Shown piece after piece: positions 25,489 through 36,332 of a DNA stretch of 64,000 nucleotides (positions are counted from its first letter, which is position 1; every line of letters starts with the position of its first letter). The stretch lies in contig CAWCSA010000018.1 of NCBI GenBank assembly GCA_963798015.1, positions 94,531 to 158,530 of the forward strand, in the 5' to 3' direction. The stretch comes from Roseiarcus sp963798015. GTDB taxonomy: Bacteria; Pseudomonadota; Alphaproteobacteria; Rhizobiales; Beijerinckiaceae. The notes beneath the pieces are model-generated. The model did not search any database and had not been told where the DNA came from. It saw only the letters and a list, made by a program, of their open reading frames with translations. The position numbers were made by a program, and so were the translations under genes.

Positions 25489-26627
25489 CCCTCCGTCGCC
25501 GCGGGATGGTCGAGATCAGCGGCCGGTCGTTTGCGCGTCGTCGCTATGAGGAAGCCCATGCCGAGGCCGAGCGCAAGCAGAGACGAGCCGCCATAGGAGA
25601 TAAACGGCAAGGTCATTCCCTTGGCCGGCATAGCCCGCAAGTTGACCGCCATGTTGATCCAGCTTTGCACTCCAAACATGACGGTGAGGCCAGCGGCCGC
25701 GAGCCTGCAGAATGGGTCTGGGTTTCGCGCAGCGAGCGTAAGCGCGCGCAGGACGATGAAGGCGAAGAAGGCGATCAGCGCCATGCAGGCAATCATGCCG
25801 AATTCTTCGCCGGTCACGGCGAAGACAAAGTCGGTGTGCGCGTCGGGAAGGATTCGTTTGTAGATCCCCTCGCCGGGGCCCCGTCCAAACCAGCCGCCGG
25901 AGAGAATGCTCTGCAGCGCGGTATCAACCTGGAACGTGTCGACCAGGCCGCCGGTCGAGTCCGGGTCGAGAAAGCGCAGCACACGCTCGTGCACATGCGG
26001 CGACAGTTTGAAAACGGCGAACCCGCCGGCCATGCCCATGCCCCCGACGGCGACGACCCAGAACCAATGCAGACCGGCCAGGAAGAAGAGCGCAGTCCAA
26101 ACGACCGCGACCAGCATCGTCTGGCCGAAATCCGGCTCGAGAATAAGCGGCACGATGGCGATCGGCAGCAGCACGAAAGACAAAAGCTTGGCCGGAATCG
26201 CAGTCGGCCCAGTCCGCCCGCCTTCGGTGAAGGCCCAAGCAGCCAGAACGACGAACGCCGGCTTGATGAACTCCGACGGTTGCAGGCCGAAGATCCAGCG
26301 CCTCGCCCCTTTGACCTCCGCGCCGAACATGAGCGCGAGGATGATGAGCGCGAACGACACGGCAAACGTGAGCAAGGCCGCGCGCCGCACATGCCGGGGC
26401 GAGAGAAACGAAGTTGCGATCATCAGCGTCGCCGTTGGGATCAACATCAGGGCTTGACGGTTGACGAAGTGGAAGGTCGAGAGATTGAGCCGCTCCGCGA
26501 CTGCCGGACTTGCCGCCAGCGCCATCACCAGGCCGATCACCATCAAGGCTATGAACGACCCGATCAGCCATCGGTCGGCGGTGCGCATCCAATCGGCGAC
26601 GGGACCGCGTTCCACTCTCGAAACCAT
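25485..26627 (-). CDS. ftsW: Division-specific SEDS peptidoglycan glycosyltransferase
   Basis: A 380-residue polytopic membrane protein (about 10 segments) that polymerises lipid II at the septum together with FtsI. SEDS landmarks include 'GARRWIFGLQPSEFIKPAFVVLAAW' (about residues 112-140), with the conserved Lys and Glu, 'LEPDFGQTMLVA' with the catalytic Asp and the C-terminal 'PFISYGGSSLLA'. It lies 5 bp downstream of murD and overlaps murG by 4 bp. Confidence 0.95.
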   Translation of the reverse strand: MVSRVERGPVADWMRTADRWLIGSFIALMVIGLVMALAASPAVAERLNLSTFHFVNRQALMLIPTATLMIATSFLSPRHVRRAALLTFAVSFALIILALMFGAEVKGARRWIFGLQPSEFIKPAFVVLAAWAFTEGGRTGPTAIPAKLLSFVLLPIAIVPLILEPDFGQTMLVAVVWTALFFLAGLHWFWVVAVGGMGMAGGFAVFKLSPHVHERVLRFLDPDSTGGLVDTFQVDTALQSILSGGWFGRGPGEGIYKRILPDAHTDFVFAVTGEEFGMIACMALIAFFAFIVLRALTLAARNPDPFCRLAAAGLTVMFGVQSWINMAVNLRAMPAKGMTLPFISYGGSSLLALGLGMGFLIATTRKRPAADLDHPAATEG

Positions 26628-26632
26628 GCGCT

Positions 26633-28048
<1,416 letters not shown>

Positions 28049-28050
28049 TG

Positions 28051-29124
28051 TCACCTCAGCTTCAGCGAGGCGAGACCGACCATCGCAAGCACGAAGGCGA
28101 TGATCCAGAAGCGCATGACGATTTGTGGCTCCGACCAACCGAGCTGCTCGAAATGGTGATGAATGGGCGCCATGCGGAACACGCGCTTGCCCGTGAGCTT
28201 GAACGACACCACCTGTACGACGACAGACGCTGCTTCCATCACGAACAGCCCGCCAATCACGGCCAGCACGACCTCGTGCTTGATCGCGACAGCTGTTGTG
28301 CCGAGCAGTCCGCCGAGCGCCAGCGACCCCGTGTCGCCCATGAAGATCTGGGCTGGGGGCGCGTTGAACCACAAGAAGCCCACGCCCGCGCCAATCAACG
28401 CGCCGCTGACCACCATGAGATCGCCAGCAAAAGGCACATGATTGATGAGAAGGTAGTGCGAGTAGACATAGTTGCCGGCGATATAGGCGATGAGCCCGAG
28501 CGTCGCGGCCGCGATCATCACCGGCACGATCGCGAGCCCGTCGAGCCCGTCGGTTAGATTGACCGCATTGCCGAAAGCAACAATGACGAAGGGGCCAAAC
28601 AGCAAGAACGCCCAGCCGAAATCAAACACGAAGCCGCTCACGAACGGCAAGGCGAGTCCGGTCGCGCCATTGGCGCCGACCCGCATCAGCGCGTAGCAGG
28701 CGAGCGCGGCGATGACATATTCGCCAAAGAGTCGCGCGAGACCCGAGAATCCGCGCTCCGACTGTTTCGTCACCTTCAGATAGTCGTCGTAGAACCCGAT
28801 GACGGCGAAGCCCGCGGTGACGAACAGCACGATCCACACATAAGGGCTTTCAAGATTGGCCCACAGCAAAGCGGAGACAAAGAGGCCGAACAAGATCATG
28901 AGGCCGCCCATGGTCGGCGTGCCCTTTTTGCTGAGAAGGTGCGACGCCGGTCCATCGGCGCGGATTGGCTGCCCCTTGCCTTGTTTCAGACGCAACGCGG
29001 AGATGATGGTCGGACCGAAGAAGAAGACAAGAAAAAGTCCGGTTCCCGCGGCGCCAAGCGTGCGGAAAGTGAGATATCGGAACAGGTGGAAGGCGCCTGG
29101 AAGCTCGGCCAGCCAGGTCAACAT
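28051..29124 (-). CDS. mraY: Phospho-N-acetylmuramoyl-pentapeptide transferase
   Basis: A 357-residue integral membrane enzyme (10 predicted segments) that makes lipid I from UDP-MurNAc-pentapeptide and undecaprenyl phosphate. Family motifs are 'SKKGTPTMGG' (about residue 68), 'GFYDDYLK' with the paired Asp residues, 'NLTDGLDGLA' and 'APIHHHFEQLGW' at the C-terminus. It sits between murF (3-bp gap) and murD (2-bp gap). Confidence 0.97.
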   Translation of the reverse strand: MLTWLAELPGAFHLFRYLTFRTLGAAGTGLFLVFFFGPTIISALRLKQGKGQPIRADGPASHLLSKKGTPTMGGLMILFGLFVSALLWANLESPYVWIVLFVTAGFAVIGFYDDYLKVTKQSERGFSGLARLFGEYVIAALACYALMRVGANGATGLALPFVSGFVFDFGWAFLLFGPFVIVAFGNAVNLTDGLDGLAIVPVMIAAATLGLIAYIAGNYVYSHYLLINHVPFAGDLMVVSGALIGAGVGFLWFNAPPAQIFMGDTGSLALGGLLGTTAVAIKHEVVLAVIGGLFVMEAASVVVQVVSFKLTGKRVFRMAPIHHHFEQLGWSEPQIVMRFWIIAFVLAMVGLASLKLR

Positions 29125-29127
29125 GTC

Positions 29128-30543
29128 CTAGCCTCCCGGGCTGTGAGCAAAGCGGTCGCGCAAAGCCGTGACGAGCGGCCCCATCCGGCTGCCGTTCGAG
29201 CCTTTGACCATCGCGACATCGCCGCCCCGCAGAGTGCGGGCGACTTCGTCTGTCAACTCGCTTGAGCGCTCGGTCCAGGCAGCGCGCATCGACGCCGGCG
29301 CCGCCTCATAGAGCGCGCGCGTGAGCGGGCCCGCGCCGAACAAGAGATCCACATTGTTGGCGCTCAGGTCGGCTGCGAGTTCGGCGTGCATCGCCGCCGC
29401 TTTTGGCCCAAGCTCGAGCATATCGCCGATGACCGCGATGCGGCGCCCCTTCGGCCCGGGCTTGGCCGCCGCGAGCAGCGCCAAGGCTGCCCGCATCGAA
29501 GCGGGATTGGCGTTGTAGCTTTCATCGATGATGGTCGCCGGACCATCAGGCGTCGGCACTGAGAAACGCTCGCCCCTGCCCTTCTGCGGCGAGAAGCGAC
29601 GAAGCGCAGCGGCGCAGGCCTCAAGGTCGACGCCGAGCGCTTCCGCCGCCAAAAGCGCGCCAAGCGCATCCTGCGCCATATGAACCCCTGGCGCGCCAAG
29701 TTCGAACGCCAATTCGTGGGCGAGAACGCGCGCCCTTACCCGCGAGCCGCCGTCGGTCGCCTCGACCTCAAGGAGTTGGCCGTCGCAATCGGCGCCGCCG
29801 CCAAAGCTCCGAACCCTCGCGCCGCGCGCCGTCGCCGCCCTCTTCAGCCGATCGAACTGCGGAGCATCGCGATTCAGGACCGCCGTTCCCTGAGGCTCGA
29901 GGCCGAGAAAGATCTCTGCCTTCGCGTCGGCGATCGCCTCGATCGAGCCGAGATATTCGATGTGGACCGGGGCGATCGTCGTCACGAGGGCGATATGCGG
30001 CCGCGACATGCGAGTGAGCGGCGCGATTTCACCCGCGTGATTCATGCCCATCTCGAACACGCCGAAGCGCGCGTCCGCGGGCATGCGCGCGAGCGTCAAC
30101 GGCACGCCCCAGTGATTGTTGTAGGAGGCCGCTGAAGCGTGCGTTGCGCCGCAGGCCGTGAGCATTGCAAGCAGCATCTCCTTGGCGGTCGTCTTGCCGA
30201 CCGAACCGGTCACTGCGACGATCTTTGCGTTAGAGCGCGCGCGCGCAGCGACGCCCAATCGCTCCATCGCCTTCAGGGTGTCTTCAACCACGAACGCGGG
30301 GCCGAGAGCAGTGAGCCGCGAAGCTCGCTCGCGCGAGACGACGACGGCCGCGGCGCCGGCTTCGAAAGCGCGCGCGACATGATCGTGGCCGTCATGCGCA
30401 TCACCCCGGATAGCAAAGAAGAGGTCGCCCGCCTCAAGCGTCCGGCTGTCGATCGAGACGCCATTGACAGCCGTGCTCGGCGCAGCATTCGCTACCGCGC
30501 CGAGCGCTGCGCTCAGTTCCGCTTGAGTCCACAAGGCAGTCAC
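29128..30543 (-). CDS. murF: UDP-N-acetylmuramoyl-tripeptide:D-alanyl-D-alanine ligase
   Basis: A 471-residue Mur ligase that adds D-Ala-D-Ala. It carries the P-loop 'VTGSVGKTTAKEML' (about residues 111-124), 'NNHWGVPLTLARMP', 'EMGMNHAGEI' and 'IDESYNANPASMRAAL'. Its start overlaps the murE stop by four bases. Confidence 0.96.
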   Translation of the reverse strand: MTALWTQAELSAALGAVANAAPSTAVNGVSIDSRTLEAGDLFFAIRGDAHDGHDHVARAFEAGAAAVVVSRERASRLTALGPAFVVEDTLKAMERLGVAARARSNAKIVAVTGSVGKTTAKEMLLAMLTACGATHASAASYNNHWGVPLTLARMPADARFGVFEMGMNHAGEIAPLTRMSRPHIALVTTIAPVHIEYLGSIEAIADAKAEIFLGLEPQGTAVLNRDAPQFDRLKRAATARGARVRSFGGGADCDGQLLEVEATDGGSRVRARVLAHELAFELGAPGVHMAQDALGALLAAEALGVDLEACAAALRRFSPQKGRGERFSVPTPDGPATIIDESYNANPASMRAALALLAAAKPGPKGRRIAVIGDMLELGPKAAAMHAELAADLSANNVDLLFGAGPLTRALYEAAPASMRAAWTERSSELTDEVARTLRGGDVAMVKGSNGSRMGPLVTALRDRFAHSPGG

Positions 30544-31997
30544 GGCGCCTCCTTGAGCGCCGCGCGCGCCTCATCGGCGTCGGAGAACGGCAGCGTCTTA
30601 TCGCCCGCGATCTGCCCGGTTTCGTGACCCTTGCCGGCGATCAGAAGCGCATCGCCGTCGCGAAGCATTGCGACCCCTGCGCGAATAGCCGCTGCCCGGT
30701 CGCCGATCTCGATCGCCGAAGGCGCGCTGGCCAGGATCTGCGCTCGGATCGCCGCAGGATTCTCAGAGCGAGGATTGTCGTCGGTCACGATTGTTAGGTC
30801 AGCGCCACGCGCGGCGATTTCGCCCATGATCGGCCGCTTGCCAGGATCGCGATCACCGCCGCAACCGAACACGAGGACGAGACGTCCGCGCACGAACGGG
30901 CGCAGCGCCGCAATTGCCTTCTCGAGCGCGTCGGGCTTATGCGCATAGTCGACAAAGACCGTCGCGCCGCGGACATCCCCAATGCGTTCGAGACGTCCCG
31001 GCGCGCCTTCCAGCGTTTGAAGCCGTTCGAATACCGCATCCGCCTTGCTGCCCGTGGCGATGCAAAGGCCGGCGGCAACCAACGCGTTGGAGATCTGAAA
31101 GTCGCCGACCAACGGAAAGTCTACGCGCCAGCTTCTGCCCCCGAACTGAAGATCGAGCGCCGACGACAATCCCTCGCGCGCGGCGGAATTCAGGCGGATC
31201 GTCTCGCCTTTCACGCCGACAGTAACGGCATTGAGCCCGCGCGCCCGCGCCGCCGCAATCACGCGGGGAGCGATGGCGCTGTCAGCGTCGATGACTGCTG
31301 GCGCGCGCTCCGGCAAGAGATCTTGGAACAGCCTGAGCTTGGCGGCCAGATAGTCCTCGACTGTCGGATGATAGTCCATGTGATCGCGCGTCAGGTTGGT
31401 GAACGCGCCCGCCGCGAGCCGCACGCCGTCAAGCCGCTTCTGGTCGAGACCGTGCGAGGAGGCCTCGATCGCGAGGTTCGTCACGCCGTTCGAGGCAAGC
31501 CGATCGAGAAGCTCATGCAGCGCAATCGGATCCGGCGTGGTCAGCGATCCGTAAACGGTCAGCGGGCGCGACACGACGCCGATCGTCCCGACCGAAGCGG
31601 CCTCGCGTCCCAGCGCCTGCCAGATCTGACGCACGAAGGCGGCGACCGAAGTTTTCCCGCTGGTGCCGGTCACCGCGACAATGGTCTCAGGTTGGCGCGG
31701 ATAGAAGCGCGCGGCGGCGTGGGCAAGCGCGGCGCGGGCGTCGGCGACCTTGACGAAGGCTGCGTTCGGGGTTTCCGCCCAACTCTCGGCGACAATTGCG
31801 GCCGCGCCCTTCGCCACCGCTTCGCCCACATGCTTGAGGCCGTCGTCCTTCGCCCCGGCCAGCGCGAAAAAGACATCGCCGGGCGCCGTCTTTCGGCTGT
31901 CGAACGCTAAGCCCGCGATTGCGCGCGATGCAAGCGCGCGATCGGCGTCTTTAAGCTCGAGAATGTCGCCAAGCCGTCTCATCGCCCTTACGCTCAC
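30540..31997 (-). CDS. murE: UDP-MurNAc-Ala-D-Glu:meso-diaminopimelate ligase
   Basis: A 485-residue Mur ligase. The P-loop is 'VTGTSGKTSVAAF' (about residues 111-123). 'DNPRSENP' near residue 405 is the signature for meso-DAP as third amino acid, as expected for a Gram-negative. 'EASSHGLDQKRLDGV' and 'FVDYAHKPDALEKA' are also present. It overlaps ftsI and murF by four bases each, suggesting tight translational coupling. Confidence 0.96.
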   Translation of the reverse strand: MSVRAMRRLGDILELKDADRALASRAIAGLAFDSRKTAPGDVFFALAGAKDDGLKHVGEAVAKGAAAIVAESWAETPNAAFVKVADARAALAHAAARFYPRQPETIVAVTGTSGKTSVAAFVRQIWQALGREAASVGTIGVVSRPLTVYGSLTTPDPIALHELLDRLASNGVTNLAIEASSHGLDQKRLDGVRLAAGAFTNLTRDHMDYHPTVEDYLAAKLRLFQDLLPERAPAVIDADSAIAPRVIAAARARGLNAVTVGVKGETIRLNSAAREGLSSALDLQFGGRSWRVDFPLVGDFQISNALVAAGLCIATGSKADAVFERLQTLEGAPGRLERIGDVRGATVFVDYAHKPDALEKAIAALRPFVRGRLVLVFGCGGDRDPGKRPIMGEIAARGADLTIVTDDNPRSENPAAIRAQILASAPSAIEIGDRAAAIRAGVAMLRDGDALLIAGKGHETGQIAGDKTLPFSDADEARAALKEAP

Positions 31998-33901
31998 TCC
32001 TTGCCGGTCTTGTCGGCGTCGGCTCCATACCCCAGTCGGGCGATGATGGGGAACGGCTGCGTTGGCGGCTCTTTCATGGGCGGCACGCCCTCGAGCGGCT
32101 CGACCCGGCGGATCAGCGCGCCGGCGACCCGTCCGGCGTTGTAGGCGGCGGTATGGTATCCGTGATCCTCGGGCGTTGCCTGGGGATCGTCGTAGATCGT
32201 CAGATAAAGATATTTCGGCTTGTTGGCCGGCGTGATCGCCATGAAGGTGTTGAAAACCCTGTTCTGCGCGTAGTGCCCGTGGATGATCTTGTCGGCCGTC
32301 CCCGTCTTACCGCCGACGTAATAGCCGGGAATGTTTGCGAAACTTGCGGACCCATGGGTTGCGTTGGAGCGCATGAGGTAGCGCATCGACTCGGACGTCT
32401 GTTGGCTGATCACGCGATGGCTGACCTTCGCCGCCTCCTCTTCGGTTCGCGGAAGAAAGGTTGGCGTCATCATCTCGCCCCCGTTTGCCAGCGCGCACAC
32501 CGCCATCACTGCCTGGATGGGGGCGACATTGAGGCCCTGGCCGAAGGCGATGGTCATCGTGTTGAGAAGCCCCCAGTGCTTGGGCACCAATGGCTCCGCG
32601 CTCTCCGGCAACTCGGTGCGCAACCGGTCGAGCTGGCCCATCTTTTTCAAGAAGGCTTTGTGACCCTCAACGCCGACCATCAGCGCCAGCCGTGCGGCGC
32701 CGATGTTCGAGGAGTGGGTGAACACTTCGGGCACCGTCAGCACACGATGGGTGGCGTGAAAATCGTGAATCGTGAATCGCCCGTAGCGCAGGCTGTCGCG
32801 CGCGTCCACATGCGAGCCGAGATTGACCTTGCCGGATTCGAGCGCCATGGCGAGCGAAAGCGCTTTGAAGGTCGAGCCCATTTCGTAGACGCCGACATTG
32901 ATGCGATTGATCTTGCTCGGGTCTTGAGCGCTGCTCGGGTCATTGGGATTGAAGTCAGGCAGCGATTCGAGCGCGATCACTTCGCCGGTGTTGACATCGA
33001 TGATCATGCCCGCGGCGGCCTTGGCATGGAAGCGATCCAGACCATCGACAAGTTCGTCGCGCAAAGCATGCGTGGCTTTCAGATCGAGCGACAGTCGAAC
33101 CGGCTTCAGGCTGTCGGGGTCGACCGTGAAGCCCGCGACATGGGGATCGGTCAGGCTCTGCTGGTCGAGATATTTCTCCATGCCGGCGATGCCGACATTG
33201 TCCTTGTCGACATAGCCGATCACATAGGCGCCGATCGGACCGTTCGGATAGACGCGCTTGTTCTCCGGCAGAAAGCCGACGCCCGGCAGGCCGAGGTGAA
33301 AGATTTCCGCCTGCTCCTTCGACGTGATCTGCCGCTTGACCCAGATGAAGCCCTTTTTCGAGGACAATCGCTCGCGCAACTCCTTTGCGTCGACGTCGGG
33401 AAGCACGGCAGTGATGAGCTCGACCGCCTCGTCAATGTCGATGATGCGATTCGGCTCAGCGAACACCGACATGGTCTTGACGTCGGTGGCGAGGATCTCG
33501 CCATTCCGGTCCAATAAATCCGGCCTCGCGCCGGAGACCGCATCATCGGCCGCTGTCTTCAACGTCTGCGGCGGATCATGCGAGAGGCCGAGCGCAAGGA
33601 GCTTCACGCCGATCCCGGCATAGGCAACGAACAGCCCAAGCGCGATGGTGCGGACGCGCGCGCTCGAACGGTCGAGCCGGGTCGAAAGAAGCTGGCGCGC
33701 GAACGCCTTGAGTTTGGCTTTTTTTGCGCCCGCAGGCTGGGGGAGTCGCGCCCCCGGGGGCTCCAAATCGACGCCGAAGTTCTTCGGCAGATAGCGCCTC
33801 AGCCATTCGATCCCTGCGTCAGCTAGGGCATCGAGGAGCTTGAGGCGCGGTTTCAGCCGCGTCTTCGATGAAGCTGTTGAGCCTGTCGGGGTCTCAGCCA
33901 T
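31994..33901 (-). CDS. ftsI: Division-specific transpeptidase (PBP3)
   Basis: A 635-residue bitopic class B penicillin-binding protein. It has a basic cytoplasmic tail of about 85 residues, one membrane segment (about 86-107), a pedestal domain and a transpeptidase domain. The active-site motifs are complete: S343-T-F-K346, the SSN triad in 'FTHSSNIGAARL' and KTGT in 'GGKTGTADK'. The cytoplasmic tail is longer than in Escherichia coli. It cross-links septal peptidoglycan with FtsW. ftsL stops 3 bp before its start. Confidence 0.95.
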   Translation of the reverse strand: MAETPTGSTASSKTRLKPRLKLLDALADAGIEWLRRYLPKNFGVDLEPPGARLPQPAGAKKAKLKAFARQLLSTRLDRSSARVRTIALGLFVAYAGIGVKLLALGLSHDPPQTLKTAADDAVSGARPDLLDRNGEILATDVKTMSVFAEPNRIIDIDEAVELITAVLPDVDAKELRERLSSKKGFIWVKRQITSKEQAEIFHLGLPGVGFLPENKRVYPNGPIGAYVIGYVDKDNVGIAGMEKYLDQQSLTDPHVAGFTVDPDSLKPVRLSLDLKATHALRDELVDGLDRFHAKAAAGMIIDVNTGEVIALESLPDFNPNDPSSAQDPSKINRINVGVYEMGSTFKALSLAMALESGKVNLGSHVDARDSLRYGRFTIHDFHATHRVLTVPEVFTHSSNIGAARLALMVGVEGHKAFLKKMGQLDRLRTELPESAEPLVPKHWGLLNTMTIAFGQGLNVAPIQAVMAVCALANGGEMMTPTFLPRTEEEAAKVSHRVISQQTSESMRYLMRSNATHGSASFANIPGYYVGGKTGTADKIIHGHYAQNRVFNTFMAITPANKPKYLYLTIYDDPQATPEDHGYHTAAYNAGRVAGALIRRVEPLEGVPPMKEPPTQPFPIIARLGYGADADKTGKE

Positions 33902-33904
33902 GTC

Positions 33905-34285
33905 TCACCTCACCTGCGGCGTCGAGGCGGAGGCGGTGACGGCCGGGGTCGAATTGTCGGCGGTGAATCCGAGCAATTCGAGCGTACGGCCGATCGAGTC
34001 GGTCTTGGGCTGGGCGTCAGGCAGCTCGTCGACAGTCGCAATCTGACTCAAAGCCAGCGGCTGCAGACCGAGCTTCGAGTCGGCGAGCGTCTGTATCCGG
34101 TCGGGCCGGGCGAGATGCGCATATTCCGCGCGCAAGAGATTGATCGCGTCCTTTTCCTTGTTGATGAGATGGCGCGTCTTCACCAGCTGCTCGGAGGCGT
34201 AGATCGTACGGTACTTGACGCCGTAGACGTAAGCCGCCGAGCCGATCAGCGCGGCAATGGCGAACGCGTGCAGAATACGCCACAT
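33905..34285 (-). CDS. ftsL: Cell division protein FtsL-like
   Basis: A 126-residue bitopic protein: short N-terminus, membrane segment at about residues 6-24 (AFAIAALIGSAAYVYGVKY), then a periplasmic coiled coil (about 28-75). The sequence of FtsL is poorly conserved; the assignment rests on topology, size and position between rsmH and ftsI. It would act with FtsB and FtsQ to activate FtsWI; those partners are not in the window. Confidence 0.85.
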   Translation of the reverse strand: MWRILHAFAIAALIGSAAYVYGVKYRTIYASEQLVKTRHLINKEKDAINLLRAEYAHLARPDRIQTLADSKLGLQPLALSQIATVDELPDAQPKTDSIGRTLELLGFTADNSTPAVTASASTPQVR

Positions 34286-34290
34286 CGATC

Positions 34291-35301
34291 CTATCTCCCC
34301 CTCCGCGCTGGCAGTCGCCCCAGCGCCTCGATGCCCTCGTCCGGTCCCCTTGGCGGCGCGCTCGTGCGGACGCCGAACCGCATTTTGGCCGAGCGCGAAC
34401 GCGGATTTGCGCTTGTCTCCGCCTCGCTCGCTTCGATTGGCTGGCCGCGCGGAACCTCGAAAGTCGGCTCGGCCTCGGCCGGTTCGCCGGGCAAGCGGCG
34501 CGAGGCGGCTCGTCCACGGCCCGAGCGGCTGGCGAAGAACTGCTTGACGATCCGGTCCTCGAGCGAGTGGAACGTCACAACCACAAGGCGGCCGCCGACT
34601 TCAAGCAATTGCTCCGCGGCGCAAAGTCCGTGCACAAGTTCGCTCAGCTCGTCGTTGACGGCGATGCGCAAAGCCTGAAAGGCGCGCGTAGCGGGATGGG
34701 TGAGCTCGCCGCGCCGCGCAGGCGCGACCCGCGCGATCATCCCGGCAAGCTCCAGCGTCGAGGTGAACGGCTTTGTCTCGCGGTCGGCGACGATGGCGCG
34801 GGCGATCCGGCGCGAAGCGCGCTCCTCGCCGAAGTGAAACAGAATGTCGGCGATCGCCAACTCGTCTTCGTCGCGCAGAATGTCGGCGGCCGAGCGACCG
34901 CTTCCTCCCATGCGCATATCGAGAGGAGCGTCGAAGCGTAGCGAGAAGCCGCGCGCGGCCTCGTCGAGCTGCATTGACGAAACGCCGATATCGAGCACGA
35001 CGCCATCCACGCCGCCGACGCCGAGGCGCTTCACGACCTCGTCGAGCTCGCCAAAGCGCGCTTCCACAAGTTCGAGCTGGCCGCCCGACGAAGCCGCGAG
35101 CGTTTCGCCGGCCCGAATGGCCGAAGGGTCGCGATCGAGTGCGATCACACGCGCGCCACGATCGAGGAGCGCGCGTGCATAGCCGCCGGCACCGAACGTG
35201 CCATCGACATAAACGCCGGCTGCGAGAGGATCGAGCGCCTCCATGGCCTCCTTGAGCAGAACAGGAACATGACCGAGCCCGGTGGGCGCGGCGGGACTCA
35301 T
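34291..35301 (-). CDS. rsmH: 16S rRNA (cytosine-1402-N4)-methyltransferase
   Basis: A 336-residue SAM-dependent enzyme that modifies C1402 in the ribosomal P site. Motifs are 'GHVPVLLKEAMEAL' at the start, 'YVDGTFGAGGYARALL' for SAM binding and 'GVVLDIGVSSMQLDEAARGFSLRFDAPLDMRM'. The ATG at 35301 overlaps the mraZ stop by one base (TGATG). The C-terminal tail (about 30 residues) is basic and variable. Confidence 0.95.
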   Translation of the reverse strand: MSPAAPTGLGHVPVLLKEAMEALDPLAAGVYVDGTFGAGGYARALLDRGARVIALDRDPSAIRAGETLAASSGGQLELVEARFGELDEVVKRLGVGGVDGVVLDIGVSSMQLDEAARGFSLRFDAPLDMRMGGSGRSAADILRDEDELAIADILFHFGEERASRRIARAIVADRETKPFTSTLELAGMIARVAPARRGELTHPATRAFQALRIAVNDELSELVHGLCAAEQLLEVGGRLVVVTFHSLEDRIVKQFFASRSGRGRAASRRLPGEPAEAEPTFEVPRGQPIEASEAETSANPRSRSAKMRFGVRTSAPPRGPDEGIEALGRLPARRGR

Positions 35302-35765
35302 CACGAGGCTCCCGGCGGCGCCTGCGCGTCGCGCTCGGCGCGCAAGCGCCGGACGCGCTCTCGCGCCTGATCGAGATGGGTCTGAAAGCGCGTTGGTTCC
35401 CAGATCTGGAACTTGTGCCCCTGCCCGACGAACACCGCCTCGGAGCCGAGCGCCATCGCAGTCTTGAGCCGTTCCTCGAAAAACACCCGGCCTTCCGCGT
35501 CCAGGCGCAAGACCTCGCTCATGCCCAGAAGCGCAGTGGCGAAAGCATCCCGGGCCTGTGAATAAGGCGGCATTGTTTGAAGGAGCGAATCGATTTCGGC
35601 GATCAGCGCGTTGCCGCCACAATCGAGCGCCGGCGCGTCCAGCGACGGATAGGCGTAGACGCCAGCGAAACCGTCCTTGGTCAGCACCTGACGGAACGAG
35701 GCTGGAATCGAAATGCGTCCCTTCGCGTCGAAGCGGTGGGTGAAGTTCGAAAGAAATCGATCCAC
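35301..35765 (-). CDS. mraZ: Transcriptional regulator MraZ
   Basis: A 154-residue protein with two AbrB/SpoVT-like modules: 'HRFDAKGRISIPASFRQVL' (about residues 10-28) and 'LRLDAEGRVFFEERLKTAM' (about 87-105). It oligomerises and represses the dcw promoter in characterised bacteria. The start is GTG at 35765. It heads the cluster, and period-10 TGGGN boxes lie about 90 bp upstream. Confidence 0.95.
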   Translation of the reverse strand: MDRFLSNFTHRFDAKGRISIPASFRQVLTKDGFAGVYAYPSLDAPALDCGGNALIAEIDSLLQTMPPYSQARDAFATALLGMSEVLRLDAEGRVFFEERLKTAMALGSEAVFVGQGHKFQIWEPTRFQTHLDQARERVRRLRAERDAQAPPGAS

Positions 35766-35850
35766 CTGGCAGCCCTTCGGCGCGCGAGCAAGCCCGCCCT
35801 AGCCACTGTGTTGCGGCGTTAGGCGACGGCGCGGGGGCGCAGTCGAGTGA

Positions 35851-35890
35851 CGGGACAGCGTGGGATAGCATGGGACCCCATGGGTATCAA
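35851..35890 (-). promoter_or_regulatory. MraZ operator and dcw promoter
   Basis: On the plus strand, CGGGA, TGGGA, TGGGA and TGGGT start at 35851, 35861, 35871 and 35881, each exactly 10 bp apart, which is the TGGGN-N5 pattern bound by E. coli MraZ. Read towards mraZ, TTGATA (35890-35885) and TATCCC (35867-35862) form a possible -35/-10 pair with a 17-bp spacer containing the boxes, so binding would block RNA polymerase. The rest of the 35766-36195 gap shows no gene. Confidence 0.7.
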
Positions 35891-36195
35891 CGCATTAGGG
35901 CTTCAAGGTTAATCTTCCGTTAGGACGAAGACGACCTGCGTATTATTTGGCGGCTCACTCGCAATTACGCGATGCGCGCCGCCTTGCCCGTGATACACGC
36001 CCGAGTGCGCCGCCCAACGCCGCCGTATGGTTAACGAAGTGTGAGCGGCATCACGGCGCGCCGCCGAATAGGGGTCTATGACTGCGGGAGACAAACAGGA
36101 CGATGAACTTCAACCGCCGATTTGCCTTTAACAATTTGTTACTTGCCATCGTACGGTAAATTCGTAATCATCCTGTAGAACGTGGGGTCAAGGCG

Positions 36196-36276
36196 ATGAT
36201 CGCGGTCATGGTTCTTTGGGGCTTGAGTTTCGCCGGTCTCGGCTGGCTCGTCTTCAAAATTGCCGAGCGGATGTGA
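36196..36276 (+). CDS. Tiny single-span membrane peptide
   Basis: A 26-residue open frame, ATG to TGA, preceded by GGGGTCAAGG. It encodes an almost wholly hydrophobic helix (MIAVMVLWGLSFAGLGWLVF) followed by the charged tail KIAERM. No family is recognised. A second micro-peptide follows 56 bp later on the same strand. Small single-span peptides often modulate larger membrane complexes, but no partner is evident. Confidence 0.45.
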   Translation: MIAVMVLWGLSFAGLGWLVFKIAERM

Positions 36277-36332
36277 CGGACGGATCCACCTTACGAAACT
36301 GACCCCCCAACCGAATTCAAAAGGAAACCGTC

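Noticed and set aside
28049..28372. N-terminal extension of murD
   Set aside because: The extra residues overlap mraY in another frame and have non-natural composition; the ATG at 28048 fits the family.
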